A stretch of 64,000 bases of DNA from Comamonadaceae bacterium (GTDB lineage: Bacteria; Pseudomonadota; Gammaproteobacteria; Burkholderiales; Burkholderiaceae_C). The stretch covers positions 1 through 64,000 of the forward strand of contig JAECRA010000021.1 in NCBI GenBank assembly GCA_015999985.1. The letters are read 5' to 3'. The notes below the pieces were generated by a model. That model searched no databases, was not told the DNA's origin, and worked only from the letters and a program-made list of their open reading frames with translations. Positions 53,641-62,717 of this stretch are shown here, piece by piece. A program made the position numbers and the translations under genes. The stretch's first letter is position 1. Each line of letters starts with the position of its first letter.

Positions 53641-54888
53641 ATGAATCTCATCGACGCCGTCCTCGCCCAATCCGCCGGTATTGCTGCCATCCGGCGTGAC
53701 ATCCATGCCCACCCGGAACTGTGCTTTGAAGAAGTGCGCACTGCGGATCTGGTGGCCGAAAAACTAACTGAATGGGGTATTCCGGTTCACAGGGGTATGG
53801 GCACGACCGGAGTGGTCGGCATCGTGCACGGGCGTGACGGCGGCAAAAATGGCCGCGCCATTGGTCTGCGCGCCGACATGGACGCCTTGCCCATGACGGA
53901 ATTCAACACATTTTCACACGCCAGCCGGCATCAGGGCAAGATGCATGCGTGCGGACACGATGGTCATACCGCCATGTTGCTGGCCGCAGCGCAGCACCTC
54001 TCGCAGAACCGCGATTTCGATGGCACGGTCTACCTGATTTTCCAGCCCGCTGAAGAAGGTGGCGGTGGTGCTCGAGAGATGATCAAGGACGGATTGTTCG
54101 AAAAATTCCCTGTAGAAGCGGTATTCGGCATGCATAACTGGCCGGGTATGCCAGTCGGTACCTTTGCCGTCAGCAGCGGGCCTGTGATGGCCTCTACCAA
54201 CGAATTCAAGATCATCGTGACCGGCAAGGGCGGCCATGCGGCCATGCCGAACACGGGCATTGATCCAGTCCCTATCGCTTGCCAGATGGTGCAGGGCTTT
54301 CAGACCATTCTCACGCGCAACAAGAAGCCGGTAGATTCAGGCGTCATCTCGGTGACCATGATCCATGCCGGAGAAGCCACCAACGTGATTCCCGATTCCT
54401 GCGAAATCCAAGGTACGGTGCGCACCTTTACCACCGAGGTGCTGGATCTGATCGAGCGGCGCATGCAGGAGGTCGCTGAGGGTATCTGCACGGCGTTTGG
54501 CGCGAATTGCGATTTCAGCTTTACGCGCAACTACCCACCTACGGTCAATACAGCTTATGAAGCAGATTTTGCGCGCCGCATCATGACGGAAATTGTGGGC
54601 GCCGACAAAACCCTTGCTCAAGAGCCGACCATGGGTGCGGAAGACTTTGCCTACATGCTGCAAGCGCGCCCTGGTGCCTATTGTTTCATTGCCAATGGCG
54701 ATGGCGCTCACCGGAGCCAATATGAGGGCGGCGGACATGACGCCGGCCCGTGCGTCCTGCACAACCCGCACTACGATTTCAACGACGAGCTGATTCCCTT
54801 GGGCGGCTCCTATTGGATCAAACTGGCCCACGCGTGGCTGGCGCACCAGCCGCCCAAGGACCGACCTATGCCAGCAGGTGTGGTGTGA
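53641..54888 (+). CDS. M20 family amidohydrolase (hippurate/aminoacylase type)
   Basis: A 415-residue metal-dependent amidohydrolase. Metal-binding motifs are GLRADMDALPM near residue 80, HACGHDGHTAML near 103 and QPAEEGGGGAREM near 135; a lid domain lies at about 185-300. It hydrolyses N-acyl amino acids or similar amides in the cytoplasm; the substrate is not determined. The ATG at 53641 is preferred to the frame start at 53596. Its stop overlaps the next gene as GTGA. Confidence 0.94.
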   Translation: MNLIDAVLAQSAGIAAIRRDIHAHPELCFEEVRTADLVAEKLTEWGIPVHRGMGTTGVVGIVHGRDGGKNGRAIGLRADMDALPMTEFNTFSHASRHQGKMHACGHDGHTAMLLAAAQHLSQNRDFDGTVYLIFQPAEEGGGGAREMIKDGLFEKFPVEAVFGMHNWPGMPVGTFAVSSGPVMASTNEFKIIVTGKGGHAAMPNTGIDPVPIACQMVQGFQTILTRNKKPVDSGVISVTMIHAGEATNVIPDSCEIQGTVRTFTTEVLDLIERRMQEVAEGICTAFGANCDFSFTRNYPPTVNTAYEADFARRIMTEIVGADKTLAQEPTMGAEDFAYMLQARPGAYCFIANGDGAHRSQYEGGGHDAGPCVLHNPHYDFNDELIPLGGSYWIKLAHAWLAHQPPKDRPMPAGVV

Positions 54889-55961
54889 TTGGAGTAGCGG
54901 ACGCTTTCGCGTCCAGCTATGCCAAGGCGCGCGTCAAGTTTCTCGAAGCGGCCGCCACTGCAAGCGCTCGTATTGAATCGTTCAACCACCCCCTTGCAGG
55001 TAAAGAGGGGGAGCAACTGGCGCTGGATGTGGCGCTTGATGGCGACCCGCAAAGCAAGCGCCTGCTGATCGTCAGCAGTGGTCTCCACGGAGTCGATGGG
55101 TTTGGCGGATCAGGGGTGCAGGTGTTTGCTTTGCACGATTCAGAATGGCGAGACAAAGCACGAGCGGCGGGTATGGCCGTGCTTTACCTGCATGCGCTCA
55201 ATCCGTATGGGTTTTCTCATCTGCGGTACGTGACACAGGAGAACGTGGTTTTAAACCGCAACTTCGTGGATTTCACGAAGCCGCGGCCAGTCAACCTCCT
55301 CTATCGCCGTGCGCATTCATTGCTGCTTCCTGAGGTCTGGCCACCAGATACCGCCAATCGAGAAGCTTTGCAAGCGCTTGCCGGTTCGAGCAGCGACGAT
55401 GCCTGGCTGGCCGCTCTTTGTGCCGGACAGTACGAATTCCCGGACGGTATGTTCTACGGTGGCCATGCGCCGACCTGGAGTCACCTGACCTTGCATCAGC
55501 TGTTAGCCCGCTATGTCGGCCACGCGGAACAGATCGCTTGGATTGATCTGCACACCGGCGAAGGTGCAACAGCGGAAGCTGAGCGTGTCTACGTGGGTTG
55601 TGAAGATGCCAAAGGCCTCGCTCGGGCTCGCCAATGGTGGGGCGAGGGTGTGAGGCCACTTCATGAGAGCGCCTCTCCTGACGCCTCCTCCCTAGCCACC
55701 ATGTGGTCATCACTGACGCAAGCCGCTCCGCAAGCCGAGTGCACTGAGATGGTGCTCAAGTTCGGCACGGCTTGCTCTGGCGAAGTCCTGGACGCTCTTC
55801 GCGCTGATCATTGGTTAGCCTTGCACCCGATGGCGTCCTCTGACGTGGCGGCACAGATCCAGTCGAATCTCAAGCGCGCGTTTTATACAGATGCTGACTC
55901 ATGGAAAGGACAGGTGATCAGCCAGGCGCGGCAGGCTATGTTTCAGAGTTTAGGGGGATAA
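54885..55961 (+). CDS. DUF2817 family protein (M14-like carboxypeptidase fold)
   Basis: A 358-residue protein matching DUF2817, a zinc-carboxypeptidase-like family. The metal motif reads GLHGVDGFGGSGVQ near residues 63-76, where the family usually has Glu (HGVEGF); Asp could weaken or retain metal binding. WIDLHTGEG near 225 supplies another histidine, and TEMVLKFGT near 285 the likely catalytic glutamate. GTG 54885 overlaps the M20 stop (GTGA), so the two are translationally coupled and may act on the same acylated peptide or amino acid. Confidence 0.88.
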   Translation: MIGVADAFASSYAKARVKFLEAAATASARIESFNHPLAGKEGEQLALDVALDGDPQSKRLLIVSSGLHGVDGFGGSGVQVFALHDSEWRDKARAAGMAVLYLHALNPYGFSHLRYVTQENVVLNRNFVDFTKPRPVNLLYRRAHSLLLPEVWPPDTANREALQALAGSSSDDAWLAALCAGQYEFPDGMFYGGHAPTWSHLTLHQLLARYVGHAEQIAWIDLHTGEGATAEAERVYVGCEDAKGLARARQWWGEGVRPLHESASPDASSLATMWSSLTQAAPQAECTEMVLKFGTACSGEVLDALRADHWLALHPMASSDVAAQIQSNLKRAFYTDADSWKGQVISQARQAMFQSLGG

Positions 55962-56044
55962 GGGGGGCATGCTTGGCTTGGCTGCTTGGCGGTCGCGCGT
56001 CGCGGGGCCGGCCACACGGTAAGGGGCATTTGGCAGAAGTTCTA

Positions 56045-56636
56045 AGCGCTGCGGTGTTTAGTTACCTTCTGCGCTTGCATTGAAGTCGGAGGCCGGGGAG
56101 TGCGCCCGGCAGCGCAGCCACCTTCTTTTGCTCCGCCAAAAGAACCTGGCGCAAGAAAAGGCGGCCCCAAGTCCGTGACCCTGCGCTGCGCTACGGGCAA
56201 CCTGTGGTGCTCGTGCAAGGGGCGGTGCGCCAGAACTCACTTTGTTCGCTTCGCTCTCTACGTTCAAACAGCTGGCGCAAGCTAGATATTGAAGCAAGAG
56301 CATCTTGCAGTGCTCTTGCCCGCCCCTTACCCTGCGCTCCTCGGCACGGCCAAAGGGGTGGACACCCACTCGGGCCATTGCTTCGCTCGGCCCTACACGC
56401 ATCAGTCGCAAGCGAGGGGTTTCACTCCCTCTCCCGCCCGCGGGAGAGGGAGCCAAATTCAGAAGGCCGCGGAGCAGGCCATGCGGGTGTAGCCGCGGAG
56501 CTGGCTTTGCCAGGCCGCTGGCTGCGTCCCCTTGGGGGGAAGGCGCGTCAGCGACTCAGGGGGGAGCCCCATTCTTCAGGCCGCTGGCTGCGTCCCCCCT
56601 TGGGGGAAGGCGCGTCAGCGACTCAGGGGGAGTCAT
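56045..56636. repeat. Dispersed repeat, third (inverted) copy, plus ~113-bp units
   Basis: The 675 bases from 55962 to 56636 contain no credible gene. From about 56045 to 56460 the sequence is the inverted counterpart of about 180-600: it has GAGGCCGGGGAGTGCGCCCG, CTACGGGCAACCTGTGGTGC, a CTTGCAGTGCTCTTGCCC tract and a CTCTCCCGC/GCGGGAGAG hairpin. From 56463 to 56636 lie two partial, inverted copies of the unit seen in tandem at 48241-48467 (each with GGCCGCTGGCTGCGTCCCC). Two repeat families therefore abut here. Confidence 0.8.
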
Positions 56637-57824
56637 TTATTCAGGGGATCTTATTTCTTGCATCAGCGCCAGCGTCCCAGGAGGCAACTTCGCCCCCGCG
56701 CGGGTCACCAGACCAATATGACGACGCAGGCCATCCATGGCAAAGGGCAAGACCCGCACTTGTCCGGCATCCACCTCGTAACGGAGCTGATGAGTGGAAA
56801 GGACAGTGAGCATTCCGCCTTCCATCAAAAGGCCCCGCACCAGCGCCAGGTCGCCGGTTTCCACTGCGGGTACCAGGGCGGGTTCACCATGGCCTGTGAA
56901 AAATTGGTCGAGCGAGACCCGCAGAGGTGTGCCTGGCCGCGAAAGTACCCACGATTGACCTCGAAGGTCACGGAAGTCGACCTTGCGCTTTCGCGCCAAC
57001 GGATGCGTAGCCGCAGCCATTACACCCAGCTCATCTTCAAACAAGGTTTCGGAACTCAGCGAAGGGTCAACATCAGGGCGTAGGGCGCCAATGATGAAAT
57101 CGACCTTGCCTCTCATCAGTCCGGCGTGAAGCTCTTCATAGGGGCTTTCCAGCGAATGGATCCTCAAGCCGGGATGCGACTGCCGCAAAGCCACAATAGC
57201 TCGGGGAAGTACTCTGGTGCGAGCCAGCGGAAGAGTGCCCACCGTGATCAAGCCTCGCAGGCTCCCACGAGCCGCAGCGATGTCATCCTCCAGGTACCGC
57301 AGCTCTGCCAGCGCACGGTCAAAGCGCATAGTCCATCGCGCACCCACATCCGTTGGCATGAGCCCGCTTGCCGTACGCAGGAAAAGCTTCTGCCGCAATG
57401 CCCCTTCCAATCGCGCCAGAGCGCTGCTCACGGCCGAAGGTGACACGCCCAGGCGTCGGCCTACTGAAGGCATGTGGTGCAGCTCGGCCAGCAACGAGGC
57501 AGCCTGCAAGCGGCGCTCGTCATACAGGACATCGGCTGCGGCGGCCGGCAAGGCCTGCGCTTTGAGACCTCCAGCGGCTTCGTCAAGCACGGCTGAAAGC
57601 TCTTCCCGGACGCGGTCGAAGCGAGCCAGCACCAAGGCGCCTGCGGGAGTAGGCAACATGCCGCGCCCTTTGCGTTCGAACAGAGGCATGCCTAGCGCGC
57701 CTTCCAGCAATGCCACTGCACGGCTGATGGCAGAAGGGACGCGCCTCAATGACTCCGAGGACAAGCGCACGCCGCCCGTACGGGCCACCACGCTTAAAGT
57801 CCGAATATGACGCAAGGCAAGCAT
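56637..57824 (-). CDS. LysR-type regulator with two DNA-binding domains
   Basis: A 395-residue regulator, about 100 longer than usual. A first LysR-like helix-turn-helix occupies residues 1-60 (SESLRRVPSAISRAVALLEGALGMPLFERKGRG) and a second occupies about 105-165 (MPSVGRRLGVSPSAVSSALARLEGALRQKLFLRTASG), followed by a normal effector domain (about 185-395). The double-headed form suggests recognition of a longer or paired operator. It is divergent from the dehydrogenase/Bug pair at 57984, which it presumably controls. Confidence 0.9.
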   Translation of the reverse strand: MLALRHIRTLSVVARTGGVRLSSESLRRVPSAISRAVALLEGALGMPLFERKGRGMLPTPAGALVLARFDRVREELSAVLDEAAGGLKAQALPAAAADVLYDERRLQAASLLAELHHMPSVGRRLGVSPSAVSSALARLEGALRQKLFLRTASGLMPTDVGARWTMRFDRALAELRYLEDDIAAARGSLRGLITVGTLPLARTRVLPRAIVALRQSHPGLRIHSLESPYEELHAGLMRGKVDFIIGALRPDVDPSLSSETLFEDELGVMAAATHPLARKRKVDFRDLRGQSWVLSRPGTPLRVSLDQFFTGHGEPALVPAVETGDLALVRGLLMEGGMLTVLSTHQLRYEVDAGQVRVLPFAMDGLRRHIGLVTRAGAKLPPGTLALMQEIRSPE

Positions 57825-57983
57825 GGCTGCATTTCACCATACCCATGAATAGAATCGAACAGTGCGCACAACACAAAGCAACCTTGAGTTCATCAGGTTT
57901 CACAACAATGGACACGCACAAAGGCGAGCCAAGTCCTCAGCTTGACCGTCTCTATTTATTACTCATCTCGGAAGGAGCAACTC

Positions 57984-58889
57984 ATGGCCAACATCAGCCT
58001 TGGGATCATCGGTTTCGGCGAAGTCGGCAGCATCTTTGGCCGAGGTTTGAAAGGCAAGGACGGTGTTCAAGCCGTGCGAGCCTGGGACCTGAAGTTTGAA
58101 GGCTCGGCAAGCGAAGCGCCTCGCGCCGCAGCGATCGCCGACGGCATCACGCCCACCGACGGCATGGCCAGCCTGTGCGCCGACTCCACGTTGCTGATTT
58201 CCGCAGTCACGGCCTCCAACACGCTGGCGGTGGCGCAGGAAGCTGCGCAGCATGTGCGGCCAGGCAGTATTTTTCTGGATCTCAACTCTGCCTCCCCCGG
58301 GACCAAGCAGCGTGCGGCCGCGGCGATAGAGGCTGCAGGTGGCCAGTATGTCGAAGCCGGGGTGATGACTTCCGTTCCGCCCTATGGCATTGAAGTACCC
58401 ATGCTGTTGGGCGGCCCTCAGGCATCACATCTGGCCATCACACTGAACGCATGGTCCATGAATGCCAAGGCCGTCTCGGAAAAACTGGGCGTGGCCTCTG
58501 CCATCAAGATGAGCCGCAGCATCATGATCAAAGGTTTGGAAGCGCTGGTGATTGAGGCCTATACGAATGCCCGCGCCTACGGAGTGGAAGACCACGTATT
58601 GCCCACTTTGCAGGAAACCTTCCCACAGATCGACTGGAGCCGACAAGGCGCTTACTTCTTCAGCAGAGTCGTGCAGCACGGCAAGCGGCGTGCGGAAGAA
58701 ATGCGTGAATCAGCCAATACGGTGAAGGAAGCTGGCTTTGAACCCATCATGACCAGCGCCATTGCCGAAAAGCAGGACTGGGTAGCCTCTCTGGCGCGAG
58801 ACGGGGTTTTCCACGGCTTGACTGGCACGTCCCCCTGGCAGGAGTATGCAGACCGACTGCTTGTGCAGCGCAATGAAAAGAAAAGCTAA
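57984..58889 (+). CDS. NAD(P)-dependent 6-phosphogluconate dehydrogenase-like oxidoreductase (DUF1932)
   Basis: A 301-residue beta-hydroxyacid dehydrogenase-like protein. The Rossmann motif GIIGFGEVGSIFGRGL lies at residues 6-21; the conserved lysine is in KMSRSIMIKGLEALVIEA near 190; a DUF1932 C-terminal domain follows. The substrate is unknown, but pairing with a Bug protein suggests catabolism of an organic acid. The ATG at 57984 has a GGAAGGAG ribosome site. The Bug gene follows by 81 bases. Confidence 0.9.
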   Translation: MANISLGIIGFGEVGSIFGRGLKGKDGVQAVRAWDLKFEGSASEAPRAAAIADGITPTDGMASLCADSTLLISAVTASNTLAVAQEAAQHVRPGSIFLDLNSASPGTKQRAAAAIEAAGGQYVEAGVMTSVPPYGIEVPMLLGGPQASHLAITLNAWSMNAKAVSEKLGVASAIKMSRSIMIKGLEALVIEAYTNARAYGVEDHVLPTLQETFPQIDWSRQGAYFFSRVVQHGKRRAEEMRESANTVKEAGFEPIMTSAIAEKQDWVASLARDGVFHGLTGTSPWQEYADRLLVQRNEKKS

Positions 58890-58970
58890 AAAGGCACACA
58901 GAGCCATCTGAACAGGCTCGCAAGGGCATTCGCTTTTGCCATGACAACGAATTATCAAAGGAGACACGAC

Positions 58971-60002
58971 ATGCATCAGCCTCTAGAGCCATCCATTGCA
59001 TCCAGCGAAGGCATGGATAAGCACCGTCGCAGGCTCATTGCCGCTGCAGCAGGCAGCCTGCTGGCGACCCCTTTTCTGAGCGCCCGCGCCCAGGACAGCA
59101 AAACCTATCCCAACAAGGCTATCCGTCTGGTCGTCCCTTTCACTCCTGGCGGATCCACAGACATTCTGGGCCGCACCATTGGACTGCAGCTGACACAGGC
59201 GTGGAATCAGCCCGTGGTGATCGAGAACGTCCCCGGCGCTGGCGGCTCGATTGGCGCGGACAGAGTGGCCAAGGCCGCCGGAGACGGCTACACGCTGCTG
59301 ATGGGGCACATTGGCACCCTGGCGGTCACCCCGTCGCTCTACCCCAAGCTGCCCTACAACCCTCTTACAGCTTTTGCAGCAGTCGCCTGGGTGGCACGGG
59401 TGCCCAATGTGCTGGTGGTACACCCCTCTGTGCCCGCGAAAAACGTGCAGGAACTGATCGCCTATGCCAAGGCCAACCCCAACAAGATCAACTACGGCTC
59501 CGGTGGCAACGGCAGCGCCGCACACATCGCTACCGAGTACTTGAAGCTCCAGTCTGGCACGCAGATGCAGCACGTTCCCTACAAAGGCACAGCACCAGCG
59601 GTGACGGATCTGGTGGCTGGGCAAATACAAATGATGTTCACAGGCCTTCCGGCCGTCATGACACAAGTCAAGGCCGGACAGTTGCGCGCGATAGCTGTGT
59701 CTTCGCCCAATCGAGTGAAAGCCGCGCCTGATATTCCGACGGTGGCAGAGAGCGGATACCCCGGCTTCGAGGCGGATCAGTGGTACGGCGTCGTGGCACC
59801 GGCCAGTACGCCCAAAGAAATCATCACGAAGCTCAATACGCAGATCAATCAGTCGCTGTCTTCACCAGAAATCAGCGGGCGGCTGTCCGGCGAAGGCGCA
59901 GAAGCCACGCCCAATCCACCCGAGGTATTTTCCAAGCTGATCAACAGCGAGATCGTGCGCTGGAAAACTGTGATTGAGAAAGGTGGCGTGAAGGTGGAGT
60001 GA
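58971..60002 (+). CDS. Bug/TctC family tripartite tricarboxylate transporter receptor
   Basis: A 343-residue periplasmic binding protein of the Bug family. The signal (about 20-50) carries a KHRRRLIAAAAGSLLA stretch compatible with Tat export. Signatures are KAIRLVVPFTPGGSTDILGR near residue 58 and ENVPGAGGSIGADRVAKAAGDGYTLL. The ligand is a carboxylic acid or related small molecule. No TctA/TctB membrane genes are adjacent, so it is an orphan receptor. An AAGGAG ribosome site supports ATG 58971. Confidence 0.94.
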   Translation: MHQPLEPSIASSEGMDKHRRRLIAAAAGSLLATPFLSARAQDSKTYPNKAIRLVVPFTPGGSTDILGRTIGLQLTQAWNQPVVIENVPGAGGSIGADRVAKAAGDGYTLLMGHIGTLAVTPSLYPKLPYNPLTAFAAVAWVARVPNVLVVHPSVPAKNVQELIAYAKANPNKINYGSGGNGSAAHIATEYLKLQSGTQMQHVPYKGTAPAVTDLVAGQIQMMFTGLPAVMTQVKAGQLRAIAVSSPNRVKAAPDIPTVAESGYPGFEADQWYGVVAPASTPKEIITKLNTQINQSLSSPEISGRLSGEGAEATPNPPEVFSKLINSEIVRWKTVIEKGGVKVE

Positions 60003-60101
60003 AAAATTGAGGAAAAGCCAGATTTCTCAATAATGGAGGCGAAGGGGAAGCCAGTTCGACTGGGAGCCGAGCACCCCACGCTCCTAGCGGCCCCTCAAAA
60101 T

Positions 60102-60887
60102 TCAGCCCTTCAGTTGCCCCATGAGCACCTCACGCTCCTTGGCAATCACAAGCAAGCCGTCGAATATCAAGCTCTCCACCAGTTCAAAGGGCCTGCCCAT
60201 GCTGGGCAGCATCTTCCACCCTGCACCGCCCGTCATGATGCAGACGGGCTCTGCGCCACAATGCTGGCGCACATGTTGTGCCATGCGCTCACAAGCCCCG
60301 GAAATGGCGTAGGTTCCCCCACTGGTGAGGCCATCACTGGTGTTGGTAGGAAACTCGCACACATCGCCTGTCGGCACGTGAAGGCCTGCAGTGCCTGATT
60401 CCAGCGCGCGCAGCATGATGCCGTGACCGGGCAGAATCAAGCCCCCCAAAAAGCGCCCTGAAGCGTCTATGGCCTCTACAGTAACCGCCGTACCCACCAT
60501 CACGACAACCATGGGCCGCGCCGGCCCTTCGGCCAACATGCGGTGATAGGCACCAATCATGGCTACCCAACGATCCGCCCCCAGCCGCGAGGGAAAATCG
60601 TAGCCATTGGTCAGTCCCGCCTCGGCGTTGCTTGCAACCACCCAGCGAGGCTCGACATTCCAAATTTCCATCTGTTCCTGCACACGGTGCTTGACCGCCT
60701 GCCCTGCCACGATGCAGCCCAGCATGGAAGTCGGCTCGGGCAGGGCTGCCCATGCGCCTTCAGCAAGACGGTCTATCTGCTCCAGGAACTCCGCTCCCGA
60801 AGCCACCACGGTGGCGCCAGGCAGCGCCCGCTCATAGAGGGTCCACTTTAGTCGCGTATTGCCGACATCGATTGCCAGAAATGTCAT
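60102..60887 (-). CDS. coaX: Type III pantothenate kinase
   Basis: A 261-residue ASKHA-fold kinase for the first step of coenzyme A synthesis. The phosphate loop [12 protein letters not shown] lies at residues 3-14; [13 protein letters not shown] near 105 and [23 protein letters not shown] near 130 are family signatures. The ATG at 60887 (MTFLAID) is chosen; the frame is open to 60923 without conservation. Usually encoded beside birA in Betaproteobacteria, but none is visible here. The product connects with panB and panC, found elsewhere in the window. Confidence 0.96.
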   Translation of the reverse strand: MTFLAIDVGNTRLKWTLYERALPGATVVASGAEFLEQIDRLAEGAWAALPEPTSMLGCIVAGQAVKHRVQEQMEIWNVEPRWVVASNAEAGLTNGYDFPSRLGADRWVAMIGAYHRMLAEGPARPMVVVMVGTAVTVEAIDASGRFLGGLILPGHGIMLRALESGTAGLHVPTGDVCEFPTNTSDGLTSGGTYAISGACERMAQHVRQHCGAEPVCIMTGGAGWKMLPSMGRPFELVESLIFDGLLVIAKEREVLMGQLKG

Positions 60888-61008
60888 GGAACGGCAATAT
60901 AACGGCTTTGTCCTACGCCGCATATCTCCAGAGTACTAGTCAGGTGTCTTATGCAGCGGTTACAGTGGCTTCTTTACATCACAACTACCAACTGCAAGGA
61001 GAATTCAC

Positions 61009-61491
61009 ATGGGATTGTTCAGTTTCATCAAAGAAGCCGGGGAAAAGCTTTTTGGCTCCAAGGAAGTGGAAGCGGCAGCCGCCTCCAGCGCCCCTAACCT
61101 GGCGGACTTGAATGCCAAGGCGGCTGACGCGATCAAGACCTACATCGAAAAGCAGAACCTCGGTATTACAGGTTTGGCAGTCACTTTCGATGGCGCCACG
61201 GGTAAAGTCTCTCTGAGCGGCAGCGCACCTACTCAAGAAGCCGCGGAAAAGGCGGGTCTGTCTGCTGGCAACGTAGCCAGCGTGAGCGGTGTGGACAACA
61301 ATCTTCAATATCCAGCAGGCACCGCCTCGCAGTATCACGATGTGGTGAGCGGCGACACCTTGTCGGCCATCTCCAAAAAGTATTATGGAGACGCCAACAA
61401 ATACAACCAGATCTTTGAGGCCAACAAGCCTATGCTGAGCGATCCTAACAAGATCTATCCCGGACAGAAGCTGCGCATCCCGGCACTCTGA
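61009..61491 (+). CDS. lysM: LysM/BON protein (Kbp/YgaU-like)
   Basis: A 160-residue cytoplasmic or periplasm-associated protein with a BON domain (about 30-105) and a C-terminal LysM domain (about 108-158: YHDVVSGDTLSAISKKYYGD ... IYPGQKLRIP). It matches E. coli Kbp (YgaU), a potassium-binding protein with the same domain order. No signal peptide is present, as in Kbp. A good terminator follows. It is single and divergent from coaX. Confidence 0.92.
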   Translation: MGLFSFIKEAGEKLFGSKEVEAAAASSAPNLADLNAKAADAIKTYIEKQNLGITGLAVTFDGATGKVSLSGSAPTQEAAEKAGLSAGNVASVSGVDNNLQYPAGTASQYHDVVSGDTLSAISKKYYGDANKYNQIFEANKPMLSDPNKIYPGQKLRIPAL

Positions 61492-61512
61492 TCGTCATTA
61501 CGCTCAAAAACG

Positions 61513-61538
61513 CGGCGCCTGAGGGCGCCGTTTTTTTT
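61513..61538 (+). terminator. Rho-independent terminator of lysM
   Basis: A 7-bp stem CGGCGCC/GGCGCCG with a TGAG loop followed by eight T residues, about 20 bases after the LysM/BON gene. Confidence 0.92.
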
Positions 61539-61752
61539 GCCCATTGATCTCGCCATGCGTTGTCGTGGCTCGCTTGTGCAAAGTAGTACACAGCGCTCGC
61601 CACGCCTAGCATGGCGCCCCCTGGCTTGGCAACGCGTGGGGGTTTCAACTGATGACGCGCCCTAGACTGCATACTCGCACCCTCGGGATGACTTCACCGA
61701 TCGCCCCCACATGACTGGGGACCTCTCATCTTATTCTTTGGATAATTCAAAA

Positions 61753-62649
61753 ATGTCAGACAGAGAAACGGCACCAAAGTCAGGGGCCACCGCAGTTACG
61801 CCTTACGGAGGAAATCGCCCCGCCGGGGAACTCAAACGCAAGAAAGTCACCGTCACTCGTCTGGCTCAAATGCGTGCTGAAGGTGAGAAGATTGCGGTAC
61901 TGACGGCCTACGACGCCACCTTTGCGGCATTTGCAGACACGGCAGGCGTTGATTGCGTTCTGGTAGGAGATTCATTGGGCATGGTCTGTCAAGGCCGAAG
62001 CTCCACCGTCAGCGTCACGCTGGAGGAGATGAGATACCACACCCAATGCGTGGCCCAGGGTCTTGAGCGCCATTCGAGCAGCGCACTGCTCATCGCAGAC
62101 TTGCCCTACGGAAGCTTTCACCAGTCGCGCGAACAGGCATTTGCCTCAGCCGTGGTGCTCATGCAGGCCGGCGCCCAGATGATCAAACTCGAAGGTGGAG
62201 GCTGGACCGTGGAAATCGTCGCGTTTCTCACGGAGCGAGGCATCCCTGTCTGTGCGCACTTGGGCCTTACGCCCCAGACGGTTGCTGCGCTGGGTGGCTA
62301 CAAGGTGCAGGGACGTCTACCAGAGGAGGCCCGCCAGATGAAAGCGGATGCTCTGGCCCTGGAGGCGGCAGGCGCGTCATTGCTGGTCTTGGAAATGGTG
62401 CCCGCCGAGCTGGCCAGCAGCATCACCCAGGAACTCAAGTCCTGCGCCACCATCGGTATTGGCGCAGGTAGCGGCACAGCCGGTCAAGTTTTGGTCATGC
62501 ATGACATGTTGGGCATGAATCTTGGCCGCATGGCGAAGTTCGTCCGCAACTTCATGGACGGCGCTGCCAGCATAGAGGGCGCGTTCGCTGCTTATGTCGC
62601 AGCAGTCAAGGACGGCAGCTTCCCTGACGACAAACAACACGCCTGGTAG
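61753..62649 (+). CDS. panB: 3-methyl-2-oxobutanoate hydroxymethyltransferase
   Basis: A 298-residue TIM-barrel enzyme transferring a hydroxymethyl group from methylene-tetrahydrofolate to ketoisovalerate in pantothenate synthesis. Signatures are [29 protein letters not shown] near residues 50-78, the metal-binding region IADLPYGSF and [20 protein letters not shown]. The N-terminal 30 residues are variable. The ATG at 61753 is preferred to ATG 61711. It is separated from panC by most of the window. Confidence 0.97.
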   Translation: MSDRETAPKSGATAVTPYGGNRPAGELKRKKVTVTRLAQMRAEGEKIAVLTAYDATFAAFADTAGVDCVLVGDSLGMVCQGRSSTVSVTLEEMRYHTQCVAQGLERHSSSALLIADLPYGSFHQSREQAFASAVVLMQAGAQMIKLEGGGWTVEIVAFLTERGIPVCAHLGLTPQTVAALGGYKVQGRLPEEARQMKADALALEAAGASLLVLEMVPAELASSITQELKSCATIGIGAGSGTAGQVLVMHDMLGMNLGRMAKFVRNFMDGAASIEGAFAAYVAAVKDGSFPDDKQHAW

Positions 62650-62662
62650 CGTGTTTGAAGCA

Positions 62663-62717
62663 GAGGCGGAGCGCAATGCGCCGCCTCACCGGACTAGGGC
62701 GTGTTGACACGCCCTAG
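62663..62717. terminator. Two hairpins between convergent panB and persulfide dioxygenase genes
   Basis: The first (62663-62687) pairs GAGGCG..GCGC with GCGCCGCCTC around an AAT loop. The second (62694-62717) is a perfect 10-bp stem, CTAGGGCGTG and CACGCCCTAG, around TTGA. The right-hand CTAG of the second holds the stop codon of the dioxygenase gene. The stem sequence matches the outer end of the element at 3208-3383. Confidence 0.75.
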
